Source: Methanobacteriota archaeon
GTDB lineage: Archaea > Methanobacteriota > Methanobacteria > Methanobacteriales > Methanobacteriaceae
NCBI GenBank assembly: GCA_023440975.1
Contig: JAEZRD010000078.1
Location: 25,905-89,904, forward strand
DNA length: 64,000 nt
Direction: 5' to 3'
Below are positions 7,846 to 16,693 of this stretch, one piece after another; position 1 is the first letter of the stretch; each line of letters begins with the position of its first letter. A program made the position numbers and the translations under genes. Under the pieces are notes generated by a model that was given only the letters and a program-made list of their open reading frames with translations, made no database searches and was not told where the DNA came from.

Positions 7846-10710
7846 TTATTCCATATAAATAGCAGGTTTATATGGTATTGCATTTTTTGCTTTATTTTTC
7901 GGGTCATAACTGTTATCATTATGGATTATTATTTCAGAATTACATTCCTCTGTAATATAATCTAATGCATCATTAATGATTTGTAACTCATCTAATTTTC
8001 CAATATATTTTGTTTTAGTAACTTCACGACCTAATTTTTTAGCAGTATTAGCAATCTCCTTTTTATCATCATAAATATTAGCTGCAATAGCTTTACCCAT
8101 GATTTGACCAATATCTGGTTTTCCTACTTCATCTGCTATTTTGTATAATTCCCATTTCCATTCTGGTGCAAGATATAGGTGAACTTTTTCTTTATTTTCG
8201 CCAACCATATTCTTAATTTCATTAATATCTTTAACAAGATTTTGGATGATTTCTTCGGATCTTTCAATTTCAGGATTTATTAATGATTCATCATATTTTG
8301 GCCAGTTAGCTTGGGAAATAAATCCGTTTCCTCCATTATTACTCCAAATTTCTTCACAGGTATGAGGTGTGAAAGGTGCGAGTAATCTTAACCAAGATTC
8401 TAAAACTGTTGATAGTACAAATATCATTGCTGGGTCTTTTGAATCTGTTAAATGTTTTGTTCTGTACATGTAATGGTCAATATCTTTTTTAAGAAGGAAA
8501 AATGATTCTTGTAAAGCTTTTCTTGTTTGGAATATTTCTAATGCTTCAGTTGCATTTTTGATTCTTAGATTTAATTGATTTAACATCCATAAATCAATAG
8601 TTCTTGTTAATTCAACTTTTTCTATTTTGTTTAAGTTTACTGGTGAACCTTTGATTTCTTCAATTTTACTTGCAAATTCTTTAAACCAATTTAATCTTCT
8701 TTTAGTTCCAAGTACTTCTTTTTCTCTCCAATCAAAATCTTGCCATGGTTCTGCTGATGCCATTAAGAAAAGTCTTACAACATCTGCAGAGTAATCTTTT
8801 ATTGCATCTTTTAATAAGATAATATTTCCTTTGGATGAGGACATTTTGTTTCCTTCAAGTAATCCCATTCCAAATACTACGGTTCCTTGTGGCCATTTAT
8901 CTTTAGGGAAAATAGCTCCGTGATGGAACATTAAGAAACTTAAATGGTTTCCTACTAAATCTTTTGCAGATAATCTCCAGTCTAATGGGTACCAATAATT
9001 AAATTCATTTTGAATTTCTTGGACTTTGTCTTTTTCTACTTTAATTTCTTCCCCATTTTGTGGATCTTTATTTAAAAATATTTTGTCAAAGAATGCAGGA
9101 GTTAATACTTCAGGGTCCATATCTTTAAGATATTTTGCTATTGTATAATATGACATGTATATTGTAGAATCAGATAATGGTTCAATTAACCATTGTTGGT
9201 CCCATGGTAAGTGTGTACCTAAACCTAATCTTCTTGAGCATGCCCAATCTTCTAACCATCCTAAATAATATTCAAAGTTAGATTTTACTTCATTAGGAAT
9301 TATGGTTTCACCTTTAAGAACTTCTCTTGCGGTATTTGTCCAATCTTCATCAGAATATTTTAAGAACCATTGATTATCCATTACTTTAACTACGCAACGT
9401 TCTCCACATCTGCAGATGACTGGTCTTTCTGAGAAATCATACATTTTTCCTGCTTCGTTTTTTTCTAACATTTGTTCTTTAATTTTCTCTCTAGCTACTA
9501 TTACAGCTTCTCCTGCGAAGTCAGGAATTTCTTCTCGCATTCGACCTTTGCTATGTTCGGCTTTATATAATTCATTTGTAGCTTCATGAAGGTTAGGATC
9601 TTCTTGACTAGTAATATTTAATCTGTCTATTACATCTTTAGCAGGAATATCTCCGTATTTTTTGATGGTTATTACTGGTATTGCTTCTATTTTTGCTACA
9701 ATTTCTTCTAATCCATAATTTTTTTGTAATGCTTTGTTTTCTTTTAAATCTTTTAAAGCTATATAATCTGCAGGTGCGTGAGCAGGTACAGAAAATACTG
9801 TTCCGCTTCCAAATTCTGCATCTACAAAACTTGCAGGTAATAATGGTAGTTTTGCACCAGTAAACATACTTTCTGCATATTTTCCAATGAATGGTTTCAT
9901 GTCAATGTTGCCTAAGATTTTTAAGTCATTTATTTGGTTTGATAAATTGTCGTAAGCTACTCTACTTATAATCCAAGTTTCTTCACCATTTTTTACTTCT
10001 ATGTATTCTAAATCTGGATTTATCCATAAGTTTGTTGCTCCATATATAGTTTCGGGTCTAAATGTAGCGGGTACTAAAATTTTATCATCGATTTTGAATT
10101 TGAGTAGTGTTAATTCGTTTATACTTACTCCTTCTCCCTCTAAGAGGTCGTGGTCTCCGACTGGGTTTTTGTCTCTTGGGCAATATTTTACAGGGTGTTT
10201 TCCTTTGATGATTAATCCTTTTTCATATAGTTTAGTGATTTGCCATGTGACAAATTTTTGGTATGTTGGATCTATAGTTCTAAATTCTCTTCTCCAATCT
10301 ATGGAATATCCCATGTCATCCATTACTTCATGATATTCGTTACTGAAGTATTTTACTATAAATTCTGGGTCTTCTAATTGGGGTAATGTTTCTTTTGGTA
10401 CTCTATGGACTTTTTCATATAATTCCATTGTCCATGGGTCTTTTCTTTTTATTCTGCTTGCTATTCCAATTACAGGTGCACCAGTTACATGCCATGCCAT
10501 TGGGAAAAGTACATTGTAACCTTCCATTCTTTTAAATCTTGCATATACGTCTGGTACTGTATATGTTCTTCCATGTCCTATGTGCATTGCTCCACTTGGA
10601 TATGGAAAAGCTACTGTTAAATATAATTTTTTTCTTTCATCAGGATTGGATTGAAATAGCTTCGCATCTGCCCAATTTTTTTGCCATTTCTTTTCTATAT
10701 CATTTGTCAC
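7846..10710 (-). CDS. leuS: Leucyl-tRNA synthetase, archaeal type
   Basis: A class I synthetase of about 954 residues. The HIGH motif appears as PYPSGAMHIGHG near the N terminus, a large CP1 editing domain is present (TFRPETIYGATN, then GTVFSVPAHAPAD), the KMSKS motif appears as KMSSSKGN, and an archaeal/eukaryotic-type anticodon and C-terminal region follows. It charges tRNA-Leu in the cytoplasm. Start: GTG at 10710 has GGTGA (10716-10720) five bases upstream. ATG 10722 would add four residues but overlaps that site. It follows nadE on the same strand after a short gap, so the two may be cotranscribed. Confidence 0.95.
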   Translation of the reverse strand: MTNDIEKKWQKNWADAKLFQSNPDERKKLYLTVAFPYPSGAMHIGHGRTYTVPDVYARFKRMEGYNVLFPMAWHVTGAPVIGIASRIKRKDPWTMELYEKVHRVPKETLPQLEDPEFIVKYFSNEYHEVMDDMGYSIDWRREFRTIDPTYQKFVTWQITKLYEKGLIIKGKHPVKYCPRDKNPVGDHDLLEGEGVSINELTLLKFKIDDKILVPATFRPETIYGATNLWINPDLEYIEVKNGEETWIISRVAYDNLSNQINDLKILGNIDMKPFIGKYAESMFTGAKLPLLPASFVDAEFGSGTVFSVPAHAPADYIALKDLKENKALQKNYGLEEIVAKIEAIPVITIKKYGDIPAKDVIDRLNITSQEDPNLHEATNELYKAEHSKGRMREEIPDFAGEAVIVAREKIKEQMLEKNEAGKMYDFSERPVICRCGERCVVKVMDNQWFLKYSDEDWTNTAREVLKGETIIPNEVKSNFEYYLGWLEDWACSRRLGLGTHLPWDQQWLIEPLSDSTIYMSYYTIAKYLKDMDPEVLTPAFFDKIFLNKDPQNGEEIKVEKDKVQEIQNEFNYWYPLDWRLSAKDLVGNHLSFLMFHHGAIFPKDKWPQGTVVFGMGLLEGNKMSSSKGNIILLKDAIKDYSADVVRLFLMASAEPWQDFDWREKEVLGTKRRLNWFKEFASKIEEIKGSPVNLNKIEKVELTRTIDLWMLNQLNLRIKNATEALEIFQTRKALQESFFLLKKDIDHYMYRTKHLTDSKDPAMIFVLSTVLESWLRLLAPFTPHTCEEIWSNNGGNGFISQANWPKYDESLINPEIERSEEIIQNLVKDINEIKNMVGENKEKVHLYLAPEWKWELYKIADEVGKPDIGQIMGKAIAANIYDDKKEIANTAKKLGREVTKTKYIGKLDELQIINDALDYITEECNSEIIIHNDNSYDPKNKAKNAIPYKPAIYME

Positions 10711-10764
10711 TAAATTCACCATCTATTTTTTTTATTGAATGTTATTTTTTTGTAATTAATTATT

Positions 10765-11592
10765 TTAAAATGATTTTCCACAATCTTTTGGACTTAATGG
10801 AACTTTGACTTTGTGTCGACTATTTGTAATCTTTGATCTAATTCTATCAATTTCTTCAAGGCTTAAATCAATATTTTCTATTATATCTTCATTATTCATA
10901 TTTTTATCAATAATCATGTATAAGAGAGAATCTAATTTTTCATAACTTAAACCAATTTCATCTTCATCACTTTGATTAGGCCATAAACCAGCTCTTGGAG
11001 GTTTAGATATTATATCTTCAGGTATTCCCCAATCTTTAGCTAATAATCTTAGTTGAGTTTTGTATATGTCTCCAATTGGTTCTATATCACAACCCCCATC
11101 ACCATATTTAGTGAAATATCCAATGAGTAATTCGCTTCTGTTACCTGTGCCTATTACAATATAATTTTTTAAATTTGCATAATAATATAATAATGACATT
11201 CTTATTCTTGCTTTAAGATTACCATTAGCAATCTTAATTGTATCTTGATCAGTATTCTCTAATGTTGTCATGTTTTTAATATCTGTTACTAAAGAAAATT
11301 CTTCTGATATTGTATCAATTGAAACTTCAATATATTTAATATCTAATAAATTAGCCATTAATCTTGCATGTTTTCTATCTTCTTCGGGTGTTGTAGAACT
11401 GTACATATGAATTCCAAGTACATTCTCTTTACCTAAAGATTCAACAGCTAAAAGTCCACTAACACTTGAGTCTATTCCGCCGCTTAAACCTACTACAATA
11501 CCTTTTGCATTAGCATCAGATACAGTTTTTTGAATGAAATTTACTATTTCATTTTTAGCTTCTTTACTATTTATTTTTGGTAATTTTAACAT
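10765..11592 (-). CDS. nadE: NH3-dependent NAD+ synthetase
   Basis: 275 residues with the ATP-pyrophosphatase P-loop GLSGGIDSSVSG (residues about 36-47), TGNRSELLIGYFTKYGDG and KPPRAGLWPNQSDEDEIG, all typical of NadE. There is no N-terminal glutaminase domain, so ammonia is used directly to amidate deamido-NAD+. It is upstream of leuS on the minus strand with about 55 bases between the two frames. A GTGAT element precedes ATG 11592. Confidence 0.95.
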   Translation of the reverse strand: MLKLPKINSKEAKNEIVNFIQKTVSDANAKGIVVGLSGGIDSSVSGLLAVESLGKENVLGIHMYSSTTPEEDRKHARLMANLLDIKYIEVSIDTISEEFSLVTDIKNMTTLENTDQDTIKIANGNLKARIRMSLLYYYANLKNYIVIGTGNRSELLIGYFTKYGDGGCDIEPIGDIYKTQLRLLAKDWGIPEDIISKPPRAGLWPNQSDEDEIGLSYEKLDSLLYMIIDKNMNNEDIIENIDLSLEEIDRIRSKITNSRHKVKVPLSPKDCGKSF

Positions 11593-11789
11593 GACATCAC
11601 GAATTTTATATTATCAATAAAAAAATTATAATAATAATATTTTGTATTTAATTTATTTAATAATTATTCTTAATAATAAACAAAACTTTTAATAACTATA
11701 ATTAACTAAAAGAAATTTACATAAAAAAATTAATTTTAACAATATAATTTATAATAAAAATTTTACATATATTAAAAGAGTGTGATAAA

Positions 11790-12797
11790 ATGGCATTTAA
11801 AGATTTATTTAAATTTAAAAAAGGACAAACTACATTTGTATTCGTTGGTGGAAAAGGAGGAGTTGGAAAAACAAGTGTTTCCTCTGCAACAGCATTATGG
11901 TTAGCAAAACAAGGAAAAAATACATTATTAGTATCAACAGATCCTGCTCATTCACTATCAGATTCACTAGAAGTAACAATAGGTCCATATCCAGTAGAAA
12001 TAACTGAAAATTTACATGCTATTGAAATTGATCCAGACATGGCTATGGAACAAAAACAAAGAGAACTTAAAAATCAAAAAGCAATGGCTACAGCAGATAA
12101 AATGGCTGGATTGGATTTTTTAGGTGATCAAATGGATTTAGCATCATCATCACCAGGTGCAGATGAAGCAGCTGCTTTTGAAGTTTTCATGGGATTATTA
12201 ACTAGCAATGAATATGATGTTGTAGTATTTGATACCGCACCTACTGGACACACTTTAAGATTATTATCTTTTCCAGATGTTATGGAATCATGGGTTGGAA
12301 GAATGTATAAAGCTAAAGCAAAATTAGGCGAAGCCGCATCAAAATTAAAAGGCATAATACCTTTCATGGATCCAGATGATGATGTAACTTCAACTGCAGA
12401 ATTAGAAGCAACTAAAAGACAAATTAATGCTGCAAAAGAAGTTTTATCTAATCCAGAAAGAACCACATTTAAAATGGTTGTAATTCCTGAAGAAATGAGT
12501 ATATATGAATCAGAAAGAGCAATGGAAGCTTTAGATAAATATAATATAACTGTAGATGGAATAATTGTTAATCAAGTAATGCCCGATATTACAGATTGTG
12601 ATTTTTGTCATTCAAGACACACATTACAACAAAAACGACTAGCATTAATTAACCAAAAATTCACAGACAAAGAAGTTTCACAAGTACCTTTATTTAAAGA
12701 TGAAGTTAAAGGAATGGATAAACTTTATAATTTAGCAGATATACTATATGAAGATAAAATAAATGATGAAGTAAAAAGAGATGCAATACAATTATAA
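11790..12797 (+). CDS. Get3/ArsA-type ATPase
   Basis: 335 residues with a deviant Walker A GGKGGVGKTS (residues 20-29), STDPAHSLSDSL (switch I), FDTAPTGHTLR (A-loop/switch II) and a CDFC pair (C270, C273) that in Get3 binds the interdomain zinc. A single ATPase half of this length fits archaeal Get3, which can target tail-anchored membrane proteins; ArsA arsenite pumps have two halves. No arsenic genes are nearby. It is divergent from nadE across a 197-base AT-rich spacer and convergent with the DUF2115 gene. Confidence 0.85.
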   Translation: MAFKDLFKFKKGQTTFVFVGGKGGVGKTSVSSATALWLAKQGKNTLLVSTDPAHSLSDSLEVTIGPYPVEITENLHAIEIDPDMAMEQKQRELKNQKAMATADKMAGLDFLGDQMDLASSSPGADEAAAFEVFMGLLTSNEYDVVVFDTAPTGHTLRLLSFPDVMESWVGRMYKAKAKLGEAASKLKGIIPFMDPDDDVTSTAELEATKRQINAAKEVLSNPERTTFKMVVIPEEMSIYESERAMEALDKYNITVDGIIVNQVMPDITDCDFCHSRHTLQQKRLALINQKFTDKEVSQVPLFKDEVKGMDKLYNLADILYEDKINDEVKRDAIQL

Positions 12798-12814
12798 AAA
12801 AAGAAATTAAATTT

Positions 12815-13255
12815 TTAACTCTTTTTTGCTACACAATATAAGCAGAGAGAGTTATCCTCTTTAATATATCTTTTTTTACTATTACAATAATATACACCAT
12901 TTTCTTCAAAAACTCCCTTTATATCACTTTCAAAAGGAGTTCCTACGGGATGTAAAGGTTTTTTAGCAATAAAAAATAAGTACAATGAAATATACTTTAT
13001 AAATTCTATAAAATCTTTTTGATTAACATCCCATTTTTTTAAATTATAATCTATTCTTTTTTTAAAATCATCAATTTTATCATCATTAATTTTTTCATCA
13101 ATCTCTAAAATTTCCTTTTCTATAATTTCATTATAAATATTAAAATCATAATCTGAAATTAAGTTATCTTTATAATTATCTGACTTTTTAGGTTCGTGAG
13201 GGGGATACTTTAATAAATTTTCTTTAATTTCTTGAAATAATTCACTAGATTTCAT
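12815..13255 (-). CDS. DUF2115 (UPF0305) family protein
   Basis: 146 residues of a methanogen-restricted family. The C-terminal signature KPLHPVGTPFES...YYCNSKKRY...LCLYCVAKKS is present, with three cysteines that could hold a metal. The N-terminal half is charged and helical. No activity is known for the family. It follows cbiE by 19 bases on the minus strand, so it probably belongs to an hxlR-cbiE-DUF2115 transcript. Confidence 0.8.
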   Translation of the reverse strand: MKSSELFQEIKENLLKYPPHEPKKSDNYKDNLISDYDFNIYNEIIEKEILEIDEKINDDKIDDFKKRIDYNLKKWDVNQKDFIEFIKYISLYLFFIAKKPLHPVGTPFESDIKGVFEENGVYYCNSKKRYIKEDNSLCLYCVAKKS

Positions 13256-13274
13256 AAGATAAACACCATTTTTT

Positions 13275-13907
13275 TTAGATTATCATTACACACATATATG
13301 TAAATTCACTTTTAGCAATTTCTTTTAAAGTAGATTTCACAATTCTTTCTTCAGGATAACTAAGTCTTTCACAAACTATAACTTCTCTTTCTGGATTCAC
13401 CTCATTATCTAAAAGGAATTGGGCCATATCTTTAACTTTACGTGAAGGTAAAGCTATTGTTTTTTTACCATTATTAATGAATTTAAGAATATCTTTAATG
13501 TTTTCTCTACCATGAAATGTTATAATATTTGTTTCATCCCAATTAATTAGATTTTTTGCAGCAGCTAATTGAAGTGAGCTTATTCCAGGAATAACTTCTA
13601 TATTCTCAAAATTGAAGTTTTTTTCGTCACTAATCCTTTTAATTGGTTTTAAAACTCCAGAAAATCCGGGATCACCTGTTGATAATATTGCTACATTTTT
13701 TCCCTCTTTAGCTAAATCAACAGATTTTTCTAATGTGTTTGTTAAATTTTTTACATTGAATATAATTGTTTCGTTTACATTGTCGAATAAATTAACTGCT
13801 CTTTGACTGCCTATTGTAATATCCACTTTTTGGACGGTATTTATTGCTTTTTGGGTAAGATAATCTTTAGATCCTGGACCTACACCAATAATATATATTT
13901 TTCCCAT
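13275..13907 (-). CDS. cbiE: Cobalt-precorrin-7 C5-methyltransferase CbiE
   Basis: 210 residues with the tetrapyrrole methylase opening YIIGVGPGSKDYLT, the SAM-site LSTGDPGFSG, VIPGISSLQLAAA and VCERLSYPEERI. In the anaerobic cobamide pathway CbiE methylates C5 of cobalt-precorrin; its usual partner CbiT is not in the window. The ATG at 13905-13907 directly abuts the upstream hxlR stop, so the two are cotranscribed. Methanogens need cobamides for methyltransferases. Confidence 0.9.
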   Translation of the reverse strand: MGKIYIIGVGPGSKDYLTQKAINTVQKVDITIGSQRAVNLFDNVNETIIFNVKNLTNTLEKSVDLAKEGKNVAILSTGDPGFSGVLKPIKRISDEKNFNFENIEVIPGISSLQLAAAKNLINWDETNIITFHGRENIKDILKFINNGKKTIALPSRKVKDMAQFLLDNEVNPEREVIVCERLSYPEERIVKSTLKEIAKSEFTYMCVMII

Positions 13908-14306
13908 TTATTCTTCCTCAATTTTACAAACTTTTTTGAAATTATCTTTCATTTCTCTTGTAACTTTTTTATCTACATATTCTTCAAAATCACATTTATC
14001 TAATGTAAACATTGCTAATTCATATATGATTTTGTTCATACCTTGTCCACGTTCTGTTAAGTAATATTCTGTTGTAACTGGACTTGTATTTAATACCTTT
14101 TTTTGTATTAAACCATTTTCTTCCATCTCTTTTAAACAATTTGATAATACTTTATTGCTTAAACCAGGTTTATCTTCTAAAAATTCTTTAAAATGTTTTT
14201 TTCCAAAAAACATATCTCTAATAATTTGGATAGTCCATTTTTTATTAAATAATTCTACAGCTTTATTTACTGGGCAGTCTACACCTTCATTTAAATCTGC
14301 ATTCAT
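13908..14306 (-). CDS. HxlR-family winged-helix transcriptional regulator
   Basis: 132 residues with the HxlR signature: CPVNKAVELFNKKWTIQIIRD at the N terminus, GLSNKVLSNCLKEMEENGLI as the recognition region, and VEYYLTERG-like TTEYYLTERGQ wing. The N-terminal Cys is of the kind used for redox or electrophile sensing in some HxlR members. It is divergent from a broken flavin-type gene, and the spacer holds five GTTACT half-sites, so it probably controls both itself and that gene. Its stop abuts cbiE. Confidence 0.85.
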   Translation of the reverse strand: MNADLNEGVDCPVNKAVELFNKKWTIQIIRDMFFGKKHFKEFLEDKPGLSNKVLSNCLKEMEENGLIQKKVLNTSPVTTEYYLTERGQGMNKIIYELAMFTLDKCDFEEYVDKKVTREMKDNFKKVCKIEEE

Positions 14307-14394
14307 AAAATTTTTTCTCCAATATTTTTAATAAAATTATTAATAATATTTTATTTATTTATATAAATAAATTTTTTTTAAATTCCTTTTTTAA

Positions 14395-14528
14395 GTTACT
14401 AAATGGTTACTCAGTTACTTTAAACTCACAAAATCTATTTATAAGTATTTATTCATACTATGACATGAAGTTTATCCGTAAAACTTCAAAAAAACTTAAA
14501 ATAAAGATTTAGTTACTTTTTAGTAACT
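14395..14528. promoter_or_regulatory. HxlR operator region: GTTACT repeats
   Basis: GTTACT occurs as direct repeats at 14395-14400, 14406-14411 and 14414-14419, and as an inverted pair AGTTACT (14511-14517) / AGTAACT (14522-14528) around TTTT. A TATA-like TTTATAAG at 14438-14445 drives the rightward gene. GAAGTTT (14467-14473) / AAACTTC (14481-14487) forms a further 7-bp inverted repeat at the expected transcript start. The divergent HxlR gene is the obvious binding protein. Confidence 0.6.
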
Positions 14529-14565
14529 ATCCATATTAAAAAAACTTAAAAGGAGACAATTAATT

Positions 14566-14971
14566 ATGAATGATGTAGTAAAATTTTTAAATGAAAACCC
14601 AATTCAATATTTATCAACAGTAGGATTAGATGGAAATGCTAAAGTAAGACCTGTAATGTATTATATCGAAGAAGAAGGTAAATTATATTTTTGTACTAGT
14701 AATGAAAAACCAATGTTTAAAGAATTAGAATCTAACCCTAAATTTTGAACTTGTAGTAGCAAGTCCAGAATTTGTATGGTGCAGAATAAGTGGTAAAGCG
14801 GAATTTGTAGATAATCTTGATATAAAACAAAAAGTTATAGATTCCAATGAAATTGTTAAAGGTCTTTATCAGACAAATGATAACCCTACTTTTGAAGTAT
14901 TCTATATAAACGATGGAAAAGCTACAATTAGAGACTTTTCTGGTGAACCCCCAAAAAAATATGATTTATAA
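14566..14971 (+). pseudogene. Pyridoxamine 5'-phosphate oxidase-like (split-barrel FMN-binding) protein, frameshifted
   Basis: The first part reads 60 residues (FLNENPIQYLSTVGLDGNAK, RPVMYY, FCTSNEKPMFKEL) to a TGA at about 14746. One extra T in the run at 14743-14746 breaks the frame. Continuing from GAA 14747 gives the rest of the domain (ELVVASPEFVWCRISGKAEF ... EVFYINDGKATIRDF) to TAA 14969-14971. Both halves together give about 134 residues, normal for the family. It is either a recent pseudogene, a homopolymer sequencing error, or +1 recoding at TTT TGA. It is divergent from the HxlR regulator. Confidence 0.8.
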
Positions 14972-15081
14972 ATTTTTAAATATAAATTTAAAATTTATTT
15001 TTTTATTATTTTATTATCAAATAGAATAAATAAATCTAGATTATATGTTATAATAAAATAAATTACTAAAAATGAAGAAAA

Positions 15082-15861
15082 ATGAATTCTGATAACGATT
15101 TAGATTTCCTTTTAAAGATACTCATTTCTGAACATAATGAGGAAATTGAAATACCAAAAAAATATGAAGAAAAGAAGAAATTATTTAGAGCTTTACGTAA
15201 TATAAGACCTCCAAAACCTATAAATAAAAAGTTTTTAAAAGTGCAAGATTCTTTTTTAACAAAAGATACTGAAAGTAAGAATCTGATTGGAGCATCTGAA
15301 ATAAAATCAATAAAATCAAATGATAAAATAGCATTATGGCAAGGAGATATAACTTTATTAAAATCAGATGCAATAGTTAATGCATGTAATAATAGGTTAT
15401 TAGGATGTTTTATTCCATTACATAATTGTATAGATAATATTATTCATTCTGCTGCAGGAATTCAATTAAGAAATGATTGTAATGATATAATGAAAAATCA
15501 AGGTCATTATGAAGAAAATGGTAAAGCTAAAATTACACTTGCTTATAATTTGCCTTCAAAATATGTTATTCATACTGTAGGTCCTCAAATAATTAATAAA
15601 TTATGTGAAAAAGATTGTAAAGAATTATCAAGCTGTTATTCATCTTCATTAATGCTTGCAGAAGAATATAACATAAAGTTTATAGCTTTTCCATGTATTT
15701 CAACTGGTGTTTATAATTTTCCTGAAGAAATAGCAGCTCAAATAGCTATTGAAGCTGTTGAAAATTATTTTAAAGAGAATAATGATAGTAAAATAGAGAA
15801 GGTGATTTTTGATGTATTCACTGAAAGAAGCTGTTACATCTACAAGAAAATCTTACAATGA
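15082..15861 (+). CDS. Zinc-containing macrodomain, probable ADP-ribosyl hydrolase, SirTM partner
   Basis: 259 residues. After an N-terminal helical extension of about 85 residues comes a macrodomain with WQGDITLLKSDAIVNACNN and, next to it, the zinc signature GCFIPLHNCIDNIIHSAAG (Cys, His, Cys) that marks the Zn-macro class linked to SirTM. YVIHTVGP and FPCISTGVYNFP complete the ADP-ribose site. The family removes ADP-ribose from a SirTM-modified protein. Its last 50 bases overlap the sirtuin gene in another frame, so the two are translated together. The archaeal substrate is unknown. Confidence 0.88.
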   Translation: MNSDNDLDFLLKILISEHNEEIEIPKKYEEKKKLFRALRNIRPPKPINKKFLKVQDSFLTKDTESKNLIGASEIKSIKSNDKIALWQGDITLLKSDAIVNACNNRLLGCFIPLHNCIDNIIHSAAGIQLRNDCNDIMKNQGHYEENGKAKITLAYNLPSKYVIHTVGPQIINKLCEKDCKELSSCYSSSLMLAEEYNIKFIAFPCISTGVYNFPEEIAAQIAIEAVENYFKENNDSKIEKVIFDVFTERSCYIYKKILQ

Positions 15862-16693
15862 TAAAATTTTAGAAGTTTCTAATCTTTTAGCGAATGCTGA
15901 AAGTATTGTATGTGGTATTGGTGCAGGCTTAACTAGTGCTGGAGGAATAGATTATAATAATCCAAAACATTTAAAAAAATATTATCCTCAATATTTTAAA
16001 TTAGGATTTAAAACTATTTTTGATGTAATGAGTATGTTTTGGAAGGTAAATGATGAAAATGTGTTAAAATACTGGGCTTTTTGGGCTCATCATATAAATC
16101 ATGTAAGATATGAAACCACTGTAATGAAACCATATGAAAATTTATATAATTTATTAAAAGATAAAGATTACTTTATTTGTAGTACTAATGTTGATGGTCA
16201 ATTAGAAAAAGCAGGATTTTCAAATGATAAAATATTTTCACCTCAAGGAAGTTATGCACATTTTCAATGTGTAGAACCATGTATTGATAAAATTTTTTAT
16301 AATCATGATTTAATTCAAAATATGTTAAAAAATAAAGTTGATGATTATACAATTAGAAAAGAAGATATTCCAATTTGCCCTAAATGTAATGATTATTTAG
16401 TTCCTAATCTTAGATGTGATAATTCATTTGTAGAAAAACCTTATATGTTCAATTATAATAAATACATTGATTATTTGGAGGATGTGATTAATAAAAAAAC
16501 GGTTTTTTTAGAATTAGGTGTTGGGTTTAATACTCCTGTTATCATACGTTATCCATTTGAACAGATGGTTAGTAAAAATTCTAATTGTACACTTGTTAGG
16601 ATTAATTTAAATGATATTACTAGTTTTAAAGATGAGGGCAAAATAATTATTTTAAAAGAAGATTTAAATAAAGTTTTATTTGATTTAGTTTAA
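15812..16693 (+). CDS. Class M sirtuin (SirTM), protein ADP-ribosyltransferase
   Basis: 293 residues. NAD-binding GIGAGLTSAGGIDY, STNVDGQLEKAGF, and SPQGSYAHFQC, where the catalytic His of deacetylase sirtuins is Gln, as in SirTM. A Cys4 zinc module is present (CVEPC ... CPKC). SirTMs ADP-ribosylate a lipoylated GcvH-like carrier in Gram-positive bacteria, paired with a Zn-macrodomain, as here. No carrier or lipoate ligase is in the window. ATG 15812 is chosen because GGTGAT (15801-15806) precedes it; TTG 15809 would add one residue. It ends 4 bases into the convergent gene. Confidence 0.88.
   Translation: MYSLKEAVTSTRKSYNDKILEVSNLLANAESIVCGIGAGLTSAGGIDYNNPKHLKKYYPQYFKLGFKTIFDVMSMFWKVNDENVLKYWAFWAHHINHVRYETTVMKPYENLYNLLKDKDYFICSTNVDGQLEKAGFSNDKIFSPQGSYAHFQCVEPCIDKIFYNHDLIQNMLKNKVDDYTIRKEDIPICPKCNDYLVPNLRCDNSFVEKPYMFNYNKYIDYLEDVINKKTVFLELGVGFNTPVIIRYPFEQMVSKNSNCTLVRINLNDITSFKDEGKIIILKEDLNKVLFDLV

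Noticed and set aside
9681..10333. Open frames opposite to leuS
   Set aside because: They lack ribosome-binding sites, are low-complexity, and mirror the codon pattern of the real gene.
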